Below, piece by piece: positions 1-11,918 of a stretch of 64,000 nt of DNA (position 1 is its first letter; every line of letters begins with the position of its first letter). The stretch is from Gigantopelta aegis. Lineage: Eukaryota > Mollusca > Gastropoda > Neomphalida > Peltospiridae. The notes beneath the pieces were generated by a model. It was not told the DNA's origin. It saw only the letters and a program-made list of their open reading frames with translations, and did no database searches. The stretch lies in the NCBI RefSeq assembly GCF_016097555.1, contig NC_054708.1, positions 3,607,750 to 3,671,749 on the forward strand, written 5' to 3'. Position numbers and translations under genes: made by a program.

Positions 1-237
1 ATACCACTGCTTACCATTGATTATCAGGCCGAGCTTACCCAAGTCCGAAGTTACCGCATACTATATCACCAGCTAAGTTAAGTGCCTGAATATTTCACTT
101 TGTATCTTTCCAGATAAAGACCATCATTAGTTCCACACATCAAGGCAGGATCCACAGGATCAGTCGGTAGCAGTGACAAAGCTGCGTTCAGTCATCAAGG
201 AACATGCCAGCACATCATGTGATACACTTATCAGCTC

Positions 238-1416
238 TTGGTTGATTTCATCATTGACATACCTATAGGTGTACGGGCAGAACTCGGTAAACCTGATCAC
301 ATCAAACGTGCACTGCGTCGAGAATGGGCTAAACACATGTCCAAGAAGCCTACTTCGCTCTGTGACATCACACTAGATATCGAATGGACTACTTCAAATG
401 ATGGAGACCGATTTCTCATCTATGACAACGGTGTCGATTCCTCTGATCATAAGTAAGTGTTCGGGACTGGGGACGGATTACGTCACTTTGCCAGTTCCGA
501 GTCATGCTTTCTGGATGGAATGTTCATCGCTGCTCCACTATTGTTCACTCAGCTGTATGTGATAGGTGTTGCACTCGGTGAGTCAGCTGTGACGTGTGAG
601 TATGCATTTTTACCAAACAAGCACCAATCCACATAAGGAGAACCTATTCATGTTGATTCAGGATCGCTGCAGCGAGCTCGGATTCCAGCCTGATCCCATG
701 AATGTCACCCTTGACTATGAACAAGTTGTGATGAATGCAGTAACAACAACCTTTGGTCCACAAGTCAATATTCATGGACATTTCTACCATCTGATGCAGA
801 GCATGTGGAGAAAGATACAGATTCTCAGCCTTGTTCAATGCTATTGGGAAGAAAAGGATGTTAAGCTTTTCTGTGCCATGCTTCATGGGCTGGCATTCCT
901 ACCAGTTGATGATGTACCAGAGGGGATGGCCTATCTGCGTGACAACGCCGCTGATGGGCTGGAGCTCTTGCTCAAGTATTTCGACAGCACATGTGTGTCA
1001 GGATCTTATCACCATATTCAGCCTCCTCAACAATTAGATGGATCTGTCCCCCCTCTTTGTATGCGCCACATTCCTCTTATGTACACACCATCCATCTGGA
1101 ATATGCACACCGTCACATTGTAAGGTGGATCCAGAACCAACAACATATGTGAGGGGTGGAACAATTCTTTTACAAAACTAGCTGGATACGCTCACCCAAC
1201 CATCTGGAGGCAATAGATAGCATTCGGAAGGATCAAACCCAGGTTGCTACTGCATGACTTCTGAAACAGCATGGTGCCCGACCTGCAAAACGTGTACGAC
1301 ACCATACAACGAAGCTGCAGACTAAGCTCCACAACCTCTGCACTGACAGACGTGATGACATCAAGTCCATTCCCGAAGTACTGAAAGGCATCGGCCACTG
1401 TGTCAGGTGGAAGTAG
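238..1416 (+). mobile_element. Decayed Mutator-like (MULE) DNA transposase
   Basis: This is the DDE transposase core of a Mutator-like DNA transposon, which in an intact copy cuts and pastes the element in the nucleus. The 238-453 stretch contains WTTSNDGDRFLIYDNGV. After an in-frame TAA (454-456) the same frame continues with VFGTGDGLRHFASSESCFLD, whose last Asp is the expected first catalytic acid. From about 596 a second frame carries VTLDYEQVVMNAV (second Asp), then GHFYHLMQSMWRKIQ and LHGLAFLPVDDVP. After another stop (1121-1123) comes SRTNNICEGWNNSFTKLAGY with the third acid (Glu). A further frameshift near 1190 leads to the C-terminal tail ending at 1416. There are at least three in-frame stops and two frameshifts, so it is dead. 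The family match is from recalled MULE/FLYWCH-associated transposases. Terminal repeats were not identified, and the left end may lie outside the window. Confidence 0.8.
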
Positions 1417-1435
1417 ATATATTGTATTTGCTACA

Positions 1436-1806
1436 CTTGTTTGAATAAAAAAGAAATACTCAAGATAAGATTTTGTTATATATTGAGATGTGCGAGTGGG
1501 GTTACGTCTGAGTGGGTTTTATTTCTGTGTGGGGTTATGTCCGAGTGGGGATTTTTCCAGTGGGGTTATGTCCAGGTGGATTATGTCCGTTTACCATTCC
1601 GTGGGACATTCCTGGTATTTGATTAATGCTCCAGAACGCCTGTCTGGGAGGATGTTTCTCCTGGGAAATCCTTATTTTCTAAGCATAAAAAGCATAAGCA
1701 TTCAAGGAACCATGCCTGTATATTAACAATTGTTGCCATATATAAAACTATCCAATTTATTCCTAATAACATCGCTGTCTTGTAAAACGTCTTCCCAATA
1801 GATTAT
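1436..1806. other. Non-coding, with short GAGTGGGGTTAYGTC repeats
   Basis: No gene is visible. Between 1493 and 1590 a motif close to GTGGGGTTATGTCC recurs about four times at irregular spacing, giving overlapping short ORFs that I regard as chance. The rest is AT-rich unique-looking sequence. Confidence 0.5.
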
Positions 1807-1810
1807 TTAA

Positions 1811-3004
1811 AGGTAGGGTCAACTCAAACAAGAGCCTTATGTGTTGGAAAGATGCATACCCGGACCACCAACACATACTGACACTTTAGCAAATGAAAAA
1901 CGGGTAATTTTAGAGTTAATAAAAAACCATGATTATTCCTGCTAACTGGGGCCAGCCATTTGGATAGCTTGGGGCGAAATGACGTCAGCTCCTGACCATC
2001 TCCTGTATGTACAGTGTAAACAAAAGCAGTAATTTTCGACAAGGCGCTTTTCTTTGATCAACCTGACTTGTAAAACAGCATAAATGACATAATAATATAT
2101 TAAACTATTTAACTAAATATATTTCAAGTTGCATTAACGGAACAAAATGGGGTTATAGTATTTTTCTCTGTTTAATAATCCAAAGGAAAAATGTACACTA
2201 TTAGGCCTATTGATATGCTACGTTGGAGCAAAAACTATAACCCACGATACCCAAGTGATAATTTTCTTTTCTTTAGGACTATGTAATTGGTCAGCTCTGT
2301 GGTTTTAGATGGAAAAGTCTACTTAATCAATAGTTTTACAGAACTATTTACAGTAATAAACCATGTCCATTACAATTTTAGGGGCGACAGGTAATATTCC
2401 ACAATACCGGTATGTATTTTTGTGTCTAGACAGCATCAATTAATTGGCTCATCTGGTTACCAATCAAATACACACCTGCCAATCAGGAATCACAGGTAGA
2501 AGCAACTAACAGCATAGACCAATTAACTAAGAAAACACTAAGAAAACAGTCCGTGTATCATTTCAGTACGTAGGTTAATGCATGGGCAAAACATTGTTCA
2601 TTGTTTCGACTTGTTGTGTAGCCACTTTGACAATGGTATTTTATTTTGTATTGAAAAATAATATATATAGTGCTGGATATACTTATTGCTGGCTTACTGG
2701 GATGTGTATTATTACAGAACATTGCAATGTATGACTATTTATCATCCCGCAAAAAAACGGGTAGATTGTGTTTCTAAAGCTCATTCCTGACGTTACGCGT
2801 TAAGTATTACGTAACCACCAGCTCGCCAGAGGGTGTACTCACTGAGATGGTACAAAATGGCTGTGCCTGTTATATATAATAGCCGTGACATTTAACCGTT
2901 TTATTAATTAACTATACGATTATACGTGTTGATATTAAGCAATAATGTGCATTATATATCGTTGAATATGCATACCAGGCCAAATGCCTTAGTTGTCCTC
3001 TCCT
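1811..3004 (-). mobile_element. TTAA-flanked non-autonomous element, copy 1
   Basis: The element is flanked by TTAA at 1807-1810 and 3005-3008. It starts AGGTAGGGTCAACTC and ends in a partly complementary GTTGTCCTCTCCT. A reverse-complement relative lies at 34323-35043. Shared blocks include the GTGTTGGAAAGATGCATACC region, the CTGACGTTACGCG region and the CCAGGCCAAATGCCTTAGTT end. This copy keeps roughly 0.4 kb of internal sequence missing from the other. No ORF was recognised inside. A TTAA target site is typical of the piggyBac and Kolobok superfamilies; which applies cannot be decided without a transposase. Confidence 0.7.
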
Positions 3005-3065
3005 TTAATACAACTATGGCTGGATGTGCAAGAGTTGACAGCGACCGCATGGATGAAAGTAAAGT

Positions 3066-3441
3066 TTGTTTTATTTAACGGCGCCACTAGAGCACATTGA
3101 TTTTTCATCTTATCATCGGCTATTGGACGTCAAACATATGGTCATTCCGACACTGTTTTTTAGAGGAAACCCGCTGTCGCCACAGAGGCTACTTTTACGA
3201 CAGGGATCTTTTATTTGCGCTTTCCACAGGCAGGATTGCACAAACCATGGCCTTTATTGAACCAGTTATGGATCACTGGTTGGTGCAAGTGGTTTACACC
3301 TACTCATTGAGCCTTGCGGAGCACTCACTCAGGGATTGGAGTCTGTATCTGGATTAAAAATCCCATGCCTCAACTGGGATCCGAACCCAGTACCTACCAG
3401 CCTGTAGACCGATGGCCTAACCACGACGCCACCGAGGCCGG
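3066..3441 (-). mobile_element. tRNA-derived SINE, head type B
   Basis: Read on the minus strand, the head begins GGCCTCGGTGGCGTCGTGG and carries a B-box-like GGGTTCGGATCCC. The body follows, and the 3' end has the GTCGTTAAATAAAAC-like tail shared by other SINEs here. The most complete relative lies at 38937-39293. RNA polymerase III transcription and LINE-mediated movement are known for the class. This copy is diverged, for example GGCGCCACTAGAGCAC near the tail. Confidence 0.8.
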
Positions 3442-3589
3442 TACGCATGGATCAGTACACATACTGGTAAAATCACATGTGAAAGCAAGATAATGAAAAG
3501 ACCAATTAACTATAAAAACAATACTTGCATCAGTTAGTTTTGTATGTTTGTGCAGTAAAAGTTTGTTATCATGAGTCCCAAAAAAAACC

Positions 3590-4042
3590 TACGACACTAC
3601 TAGAGCACATTGATTTATTAATCATCGGCTATTGGATGTCAAACATGTGGTCATTTTGACAGTCATAGAGAGGAAACCTGCTAAATTTTTCCATTAGCAG
3701 CAAGGGATCTTTTATATGTACCATCCCACAGACAAAATAGCACATACCACGGCCATTGATATACCAGTAGTGGTGCACTGACTGGAACGAGAAATAGCCC
3801 ATTGGCCCACCGACGGGAATCGATCCCAGACCGACCGCACATCAGGTGTGCGCTTTACCACTGGGCTACGTCCCACCCCTTCATGAGTCAACCGACGAGG
3901 ATCGATCCCAGACCGACCGCACATCAGGTGTGTGGTTTACCACTGGGCTACGTCCTGCCCCTTCGTGAGTCAACCGACGGGGATCGATCCTAGACCGACC
4001 GCACATCAGGTGTGCGGTTTACCACTGGGCTATGTCCTGCCC
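3590..4042 (-). mobile_element. tRNA-derived SINE, head type A, with a triplicated head
   Basis: On the minus strand the tRNA-like head (A-box-like TAGCCCAGTGGTAAA, B-box-like GGGATCGATCC) occurs three times in tandem at a spacing of about 80 bp (4042-3962, 3961-3882, 3881-3806). A single core follows, running to the TAATAAATCAATGTGCTC-type 3' region at 3590. Ordinary copies in this window carry one head. Confidence 0.8.
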
Positions 4043-4130
4043 CTAACATGAGTACACTTTAAGGGATTATTTCTGTGCAGTTAATAAATGTTGTTTGACT
4101 TAAATTTACTGAAAATTTAAATAAAATTCT

Positions 4131-4372
4131 TGGGTCTCGGTGGTGTGGTAGTTTAGCCATTAGACATAACGCTGATAGGTACAGGGTTCGCAGCCCGGTA
4201 CCGGCTCTCACCCAGAGTGAGTTTTAACAACTCAGTGGGTAACACCACTACACCCTCTTCTTTGTCACTAACAGCTAACTCACTGACCTGAACAGACAGC
4301 ACAGATAGTTGAGATGTGTGCCCAGGACAGCATGCTTTAACCTCAAATGGATATAAATTAATTAAATACTCA
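4131..4372 (+). mobile_element. tRNA-derived SINE, head type C
   Basis: The tRNA-like head is GGTCTCGGTGGTGTGGTAG, with B-box-like GGGTTCGCAGCCC. The body CACCCAGAGTGAGTTTTAAC and the 3' motif CAGGACAGCATGCTT follow, then AAATGGATATAAATTAATTA. Relatives lie at 38222-38463 (minus) and 50021-50262 (plus). Decayed 3' pieces of the same family lie near 21805-21860 and 56430-56490. Confidence 0.75.
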
Positions 4373-4438
4373 CGGAAATGGGTATACATGTAATTCCGGT
4401 ATATTTCACACAATGTCAGTAATAATGTTTTACTTAAA

Positions 4439-4762
4439 TGATTAGTGGAAATACAATGTTTATTGCATCATTATGATGATTTTAAATAAGTACCATACCA
4501 CTGTTTTTCGTTATAGTAAAAACTGAATATTAATTTATAACATTTATATAAATCTGTCTCAAGTACTTTTCACAAACCACAAATGATGATGATGATCTAA
4601 TGATTAGTGGAAATACAATGTTTATTGCATCATTATGATGATTTTAAATAAGTACCATACCACTGTTTTTCGTTATAGTAAAAACTGAATATTAATTTAT
4701 AACATTTATATAAATCTGTCTCAAGTACTTTTCACAAACCACAAATGATGATGATGATCTAA
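4439..4762 (+). repeat. Perfect 162-bp tandem duplication
   Basis: Bases 4439-4600 are repeated base for base, as far as I can read, at 4601-4762. Each copy ends in a short (GAT)n run. No coding content is seen. Lack of divergence implies a recent duplication or an assembly duplication. Confidence 0.9.
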
Positions 4763-5125
4763 TGTAACCCGTAAATTATGTAATACCGTAAATGTACTAA
4801 TTAATATTTAAACTTCTTATTCGTGTTCTAACATTTTTGGATAGAAGAGTTATTTTATGTATTAAATCATATTATTTAAACTTTTAAAAACTTAATTAAT
4901 ATAATATATATATATATTTATAAATGCCAACATCTAAGGTTTTAAAGACACTGGAGATATATATATAAGACATGTACACGTGTACTTTTGGATTTTGTTT
5001 TTATAAAAGGGGGATGTTATGATATGTTGAATAGTCATTGTGGCTCCTATGTCTGTTGTGATAATTACATGCACTGGAAGTGTGTGTGCTTTTTCTTCTG
5101 TTACCTTGGCATGCCAGGGCTTTAC

Positions 5126-5214
5126 AGGCATCAAAATAAGTCGAGAACGGTCGTTCAGGTTACTGGGAGGTTACCATATGTAAGAAAGGTCGAGAACGGT
5201 GTTTCGTTCTCGAC
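5126..5214 (+). repeat. Dispersed GTCGAGAACG hairpin repeat, copy 1
   Basis: A block starting AGGCATCAAAATAAGTCGAG, with TCGTTCAGGTTACTGGGAGG, ends in a hairpin GGTCGAGAACGG / CGTTCTCGAC. A close copy lies at 31462-31556. No protein is predicted. The role is unknown; it is probably part of a dispersed non-autonomous element. Confidence 0.7.
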
Positions 5215-5259
5215 AAGAATTTCAACATGTATACTAGAAAATCATCTGGCACACATGTA

Positions 5260-8200
5260 AGGGCGTTAAAAGTAGTAGTAAGAGGAACTGAATTCTAACT
5301 TTTAAATATAGTTGTGCTAACCCATGGGTTACCAGACACAATGCTTATTTCGATGCCTGCTTTAGATCCCAGTAATTTGGGCACATCAACACTTTTGTCT
5401 TTTCTGACTGCAGGAAGGTTGTTTTAGTCCAGTACTGTCATTAATACCTGCTGGAAACTTGTCAATAATCAAAAAGTAATTTCAAGTTATTTTAATGTAA
5501 TTAAACTTACATTTCACTGGTTTCAGGGTTATCTCTGCCACACTTAGCGAAAAACTTACAAGTAATAATTAATATTTTTTTAGAAAATTTGGTGAAATTG
5601 TTTAGAGGTGAAATATTTTGAGGTCAGCATGTTTGTACTTAATTTGGGCGTGATTATTTTGGGCCTATATGTAAAGCCCAGTATGTCTAAATAAACATGT
5701 GCCCTCACATGACTGACAATCTAGTCCGAAGTGACGTAGAAAGTGTGGTTCTTTCTACGTCCGAAACGGTGACTGCAGTTTGTAAAATCTTCAGGAGCTG
5801 AAATAAGCTCCCCTGAATTAGTTTTGTGAGAGTCATTGCTCTCCTCAGAAATTAGTATAACATAATTGTTAAAATGTAAATTTATGTCACAAAACTGATA
5901 ATAATGTACAACAATAAATTAATATCTGTTCATGTTTCACTGTCATTTATAATTATACTAACCATCCTTACTTTTCATTTTAGTCCTATTAACAAGTTTA
6001 CCACGTTTTTTTAACAGTTTTAACTGTTCATTAATAATTAATTACTAACCATTCTCACTGATTAACTTTATAACTATCACTATATAACCACCACTGTCAA
6101 ATAGTTAATTATTAATCACTGCTCTTTTGAAGTTTTCACCGTCATTAAATTTAATTACTAACCTTCCTCACTTCATGTTGGCAAACCCTAAATTCCGTCC
6201 CCTAACAACAAGCGAACATTTTGAAAGTAAAACCGATAATTAAATACAACAGGGAGTTACTAGTAGGTAAACAAGTAAAATTATAAACATAGCAATATCG
6301 TTTTATTCTGACATCGTTACAATTAATTTGCCAGATTACTACAAAAGCAACATACCTCGTCCGCACGTTCTGCAAATTTGTGATAATAGGAATGCTTCGG
6401 CTGATTACGAATAGAAATAGGCCAAAGTGTTCCAATTCCGATAGACATTGTTACATCTGCTTATATACATCCAATGAAAACACTGTTTTGTTTTTCTCGA
6501 CGAAAATGTTTGGTTTCAGTTCCAATTTCTCAAAAATTATGTTTAAGTTAACAATATAAAATTTTCACCCTGCAAATTTGTACGGCGAGCGTTTTTTCGT
6601 GCCACGAGATATGTTTTACAGGCGCTATATGGACGTCATCACACCCGTCAAACCGCAGTCACTGCCGAATATTGTTACATACCCTAACCCACCCTATATA
6701 TAGTTGGTATTCAAAACTTGTGGCACAATGTTTCAACCATTTCTCAACCGAAATAGTGTAATAAATGGACATACAAACCAAAAATGTATAACCTACCGTA
6801 CTCACTAAATCCCGATTGAAGTACTTGCATCATTATTAACCTTCTGACAACAGCCAATTGACATACTGTACACTGTATACAGTGCATTCCCCAATTCATA
6901 TTTCCCGCTGTGTTGCACAAAACACTCACCGGAACTGATTTATTAACAGGCAATGGAAGACAAAGTGGTTTTTGGCAAGTATTTTCACAACTGCGGCACG
7001 TTGCAGTAATTTTCAGGGATCGATAGCTGATTGTGACAGCTAATTTGATAATAAATTTGATTGTTTTGCCAACAATAAAAATCACCAAATATTAATTGGG
7101 ATATGCATTGTATTTTTTTTTTTTTTTTTTTTAATCTAGTCAAAAACCCATTGCTATTGGGAATAATGGACAAATACTGAGCAGCTGGCTACAAATGCTC
7201 ATAAGTAAACGTCACTTTTTCGATTTTTTGACTAATTTTAATCAACATTAACTGATCTAAAATATCATAAAAATTTGAAAAACACACAAAAATAATATTA
7301 CCAACTGAAATATGTACTTTATTTGATTTATAAAACATTTAAGTGAATATATGAGAGTAAAAATTATAAACTTGCATCCACTCAACATGGTTTTGTCAAA
7401 AATTAATCCAGTAGTCTAAATGTTAACAAAATAAATCTTCCAACGACAACATAAAAAATGTGCACGCCATTTTAAATTTGCACGAGGGAAGCAACTTGCC
7501 CTGCACATTAAGAAAAGTATTCACTTAATGTGCACTCTGCACTACTGACAATCATGACTTGCCGATTTAAATCAGACATGGACCCATATTCACAGAAAGG
7601 TGTAAATTTACATTTACGACTAGTACTTCTTAAGTCTGCTGAAGATTTATGTTTACGTGCAAGAAGCACCTTATTCTCAAATATGGTCGTAAACGTAACT
7701 TAGTTGAACATAAATCTACGATTTAACACTCATCGGAGAAATTTAAAAAAAAAACCCATTAGAAATGATGGCTACCGGGTAAATAACAAATGCCCTGCTA
7801 TTCCATTTTGCCGCCCTCCTTTCACATTCCCCGCCCTCCTTTATTTTTGAGCACCCCTCTTTATTTTCCAGCACCTATCTCCGCTATTTCCAAATGCACT
7901 TTTTTCCACACAAAAAATAATGATCAGTCTGCACATTGGACATCAAAGGAAACAAGCCGCGTTGTGTACGAAAAAGCTATTTACAAAACATTTACGACAG
8001 TTACCGTAACGTAATTTAACAGTATTTTTAACAGCCTCTATTTTGTCCAATATCTGTATCCATTTGTATATTTGATAGACACAATAAAAGTTATATTTTA
8101 TGTAAGCAATGAAAACATTTTATTTTTTACGGATTCGGCAATCTCGTGATCACAACGGTCATTCTGTCTTTTGTTTCCACTAACTATCATTTGATAATTT

Positions 8201-9450
8201 GGCCTCATTTGCAGATATAATTGGTTGAAACTGATGATTTTTACTTTCTGTTATTCTGTTTATTCAGCAGTTCTTTATCAAATATTGTAAACTTTTCATT
8301 TTGAGGGGATATGAACGCTTATAAAAACAACGGAAGTGGTAGTGTTTATCATTAAAATCATTTATCTTGAGTGCCAAATAATATATACACTGCCTTTACA
8401 AAAACAAACTACTTTTTATCAGCTGGCGATAATATTTTATCACAGCAATCGATTCATTCGATGAAGATGGAAATAACAAAAATGTATCTGACATTAGGAG
8501 ATCACTTTACAAACATCTTTATTGTTTTTCGTATATCTTGAAATCTTTATTAAAAATAATAATATTAAAACTTTGATCGGTCCAGCAAAACCGGAACTGC
8601 CCGTGAATGTCAGACCGATATCATCTTCGGTTCAATTAAAAGACAAGTTTTTTATAAACCCCTTTGCACTTTTTTGTAGGCAAAATAAGGAGTATGTCTT
8701 TTCTCAAAGTCTACCAACACACAATAATATGATAACCAAACTACTCCCCCTGCCCCCCCCCTTTTTTTTTAAGTGTAAAACTAGGCTTACGATGTTTTGT
8801 GAATATTGGTCATATTCATGATATTGCAGTTCAAAAAATTGTCTTAACGAAAACAAAATTGCAAAAGCAGTTTGCTTTATCTACAGTACACATTGCTCCA
8901 AGTTGAAAATTCACAAAGAAATGTTGCACTTTGGTTAACATAAAACCTTTGTATAACATTTTGACAATTTATGTGAACATTCAAGTTTACTAGTTAAGCC
9001 TCAAAGAGTTATCTTCCCATTTATATTTCACAACCAAAAAATGTATTAATAAATATTATAATATAATATTATTATTATTACGTTGCCAAAATCACACTTA
9101 ACATTACATCTTATACTATTGTGCATTCTATATTAACTATGAAGGGTTAAACATACCTGATAATGTTCTGTTTGATGTAATTTTTTCTAACCGGTCCTGC
9201 CATATGATGTTTTCCTTCGTGTACCGCTATTCCTTGTTTTAATTTTCTACAAATTCTTTAGAGCATTCATAAAATTTAATATGTGATACAATGGAAGTCC
9301 TCTATCACAGGGCAAACAACCATTAAAAATCGCGGGTACGTCAGTATGTCTGAATAAGCGTACAAGATGAGGATTAATCTCTCCCACCATCCCCACACCA
9401 ACAGTAACAGTGATGGATGGTAACAGTATGGCTATTTTAAAGACAATAAT
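5260..9450. other. AT-rich intergenic DNA, no gene seen
   Basis: Open frames here are short and show no family signature. Small landmarks are a hairpin at 5741-5765 (ACGTAGAAAG / CTTTCTACGT), a poly-T run near 7110-7132 and a C-run with poly-T near 8750-8770. Confidence 0.5.
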
Positions 9451-10257
9451 TCTGATTTAAAGGAGACCGGACACCAAACCATATATACGGCGTAATGAAT
9501 TTGTTTGCCGTCATAAACCACAACTACCGCGCTCCCCTTAATGACCAAGTTAAGCGTGCCAGTCTTGGTTGGGGTGGGGGGTGGGGGAATTCGCCGATCT
9601 CCGATGTTTGCCGGAAACTGTCGACAATTGATGAGCTAGACCCGTGACGTCATCGATGAAAGGAAAACTGAATGATGATGATGATAACTAGTTTAACGTG
9701 CCCATATACCACTAGGGTTTCGAACACGCCCATCTCGAGTCCGACCTCCGATAAGATCAGTGGCCTGACTCGGGATGGAGGGGGGGGGGGGGGGGTGTTG
9801 AAAATGGGCAGAATTTTGAAAATAGCAATTAGTAAAAAAGTTAATAAAATAAATTAAAAAAATTAAAAAGTTACAAGCCAAAAATAAAAAAGGATTGACT
9901 GCTCGGCCGAATATTTATATAATTTGGAGCATTTTAGAACGACAGTCCAAAATTAAATAAGAGAAAGAAGAGAGGATCGGACTATTTAATAATATTAAAA
10001 AAAGAAGAAGTAATTTCGACATAAAATTTTGAACGCAGATCTAAAAGTTTAAAGTCCGATCGATATGTCCACGCGAGTGGCCTCGTTAAGGCCGTTTGGG
10101 TGCACAGCTTAAAGGGACGAGATGGGTTGCATCCCGTCAAGAAAACCCCTAGATTGACAGTCGATAGACCTTGAAGGTGTAGTGCTGTGCTGAAATACAG
10201 ATCTTGAGAAGCCGGATCCGTCTGAACGAGAGAAAACTGAAGAAACTACCAAGCAGC

Positions 10258-10437
10258 ATGGACGAATTTAGCGATTCGAGTGACGAAGAATTGTGTCCAG
10301 CTGGTGCTAATGGCATCAAACAGTGTCAGTTTGAACCACTTATCAGAGACTTTGTCCCTAATCCGGGAAATGTTGTCATAGACAAAAATTCGGATGAATC
10401 AACTGCCGACGAAGACGAGGAAGCCACACGGTCATAG
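10258..10437 (+). CDS. Short acidic ORF, possible terminal exon or element fragment
   Basis: From the ATG at 10258 the frame runs 59 codons, starting MDEFSDSSDEELCPAG. It contains IKQCQFEP and ends in an acidic ADEDEEATRS stretch before TAG. Acidic N-termini followed by a YxFEP-like motif recall P2X7-intracellular-domain-like proteins that are multicopy in invertebrates, but the similarity is short and unverified. The ORF lies inside the TTAA element at 9461-12903. It may be a captured exon, a remnant of an element protein, or chance. No downstream exon was found. Confidence 0.25.
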   Translation: MDEFSDSSDEELCPAGANGIKQCQFEPLIRDFVPNPGNVVIDKNSDESTADEDEEATRS

Positions 10438-10924
10438 ACTAGCATACAAGCATTTTTTATAACATAATTTTTTATGACTTTTTTAATGTAAACTGAAGCA
10501 AATGGACCAAATTAGAAGGAAAGCACAAAATGTAATAATATTTCATCATAAATCTTGTTCACCGTAGATGTAAATATGACACGTCAGTGGATATTTTAGA
10601 GACCGATTTCGCAAATTTGCAAAAAGCGTCCCCTCCTCACCAAAGCAAGATATAATAATTGAACAAAATACTAAATTAGCACAATTTTCTTTGTTAGCTT
10701 AACTAGTTATCCTCCAAGTTTTAATGTGTTTGGTTAAACTGTGTTTTTTTAATTATTAAGAAAATGTGTTACCAGTCTGCCGAAACTGTCCACAGCCGGG
10801 TACAGAAACACAGAAATGTTGGAAAATATTATACTGTTGCGACATACTGACAATCAATTTACAACTAATATGTCTTATCGACAATATTATTATGTAGTCT
10901 TTGCATTTATTAATATAAAATACA

Positions 10925-11118
10925 ACAGGCCCGTAGGAACTGGAGAGGGGCGGGCCTAGGGGCTTGTTCTCTATCACACACTCAAGGATGAAAATCTATG
11001 TTTTAAATTTTCACTACTCTACATAAATAAAGATAATACAAAGATAAAAATCTAGATTGTATCCTTCACTTGTATTCCCCCTCCACCCCACACTTCAAAT
11101 ATCGTTCCTACAGGCCTG
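10925..11118. mobile_element. Small nested MITE-like element
   Basis: The termini are ACAGGCCCGTAGGAAC and the near-complementary GTTCCTACAGGCCTGT, about 190 bp apart, with CCCC/GGGG-rich subterminal DNA. A lone right end of the same family (GTTCCTACGGGCCTGT) lies near 11688-11703 beside a C-run. Confidence 0.6.
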
Positions 11119-11838
11119 TACAAATGTAGATAATATGTAGCGGGTGAGGTTAGGAGCCAGTTCCTTTTATCTTTAGGATTTTGTAATCATGATTTCAAAC
11201 CAACTGTTTCAGGTAGTTTGCTCCACATACTGACATAAAACACATTTGTTATATATTGGAATGAAATAAAAATAATTACAATATATCCAGTGTTATTTTT
11301 TTTAATCATTCATGGAGGAAGAAGGAAGTCCTGATGAAAATATATTACAGGTAAAACAAAATAATATATGATGCTTATTCCATGTGGTAACTATTGTTAA
11401 TTTGCTTTAAATTGCTAGATGCCAAAAGTGATTAATTATATTATTTTATGGTAACAGTCGAAAATTAGACGACCAATTGTTTCAACCTCTGCCAAAGGTA
11501 CCAGGTTTACTGCCAGAAAATAATTTGAGAGTACGTAATAAAACAGCACACACACACACTTGTGAGCTTTTTTTAGCACACTAATTCTTGCCATTGTGAC
11601 CAAAATCTGATGTAGAGTTTATACCCGGTCCGTCAGTGCCCCCCCCCCCCCCCCACCACACACACACCACCACCACCTCCCAAAGTCGTTCCTACGGGCC
11701 TGTAAAAACTAAATATATTCAAAGGAGTATATTGGGTAGTTATAGGTTTGAAATGTTTTTTTTATTGGACATTTTATTTCATGCACTTTTAAAAAATTTA
11801 AACAGCAATTATGTTACTATAATCTATCGAAAAAATAA

Positions 11839-11840
<2 letters not shown>

Positions 11841-11892
<52 letters not shown>

Positions 11893-11918
11893 TATATATA
11901 TATATATATATATATAGA
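11841..11918. repeat. (TA)n microsatellite
   Basis: A nearly uninterrupted TA run with a few GATA interruptions. Confidence 0.95.

Noticed and set aside
1441-1726. Two overlapping ORFs with GVMS-W repeats
   Set aside because: Arise from a short degenerate repeat (GTGGGGTTATGTCC); no coding features.
6202-6435. 77-aa hydrophobic minus ORF
   Set aside because: AT-rich DNA, no motif and no neighbouring exon support; likely chance.
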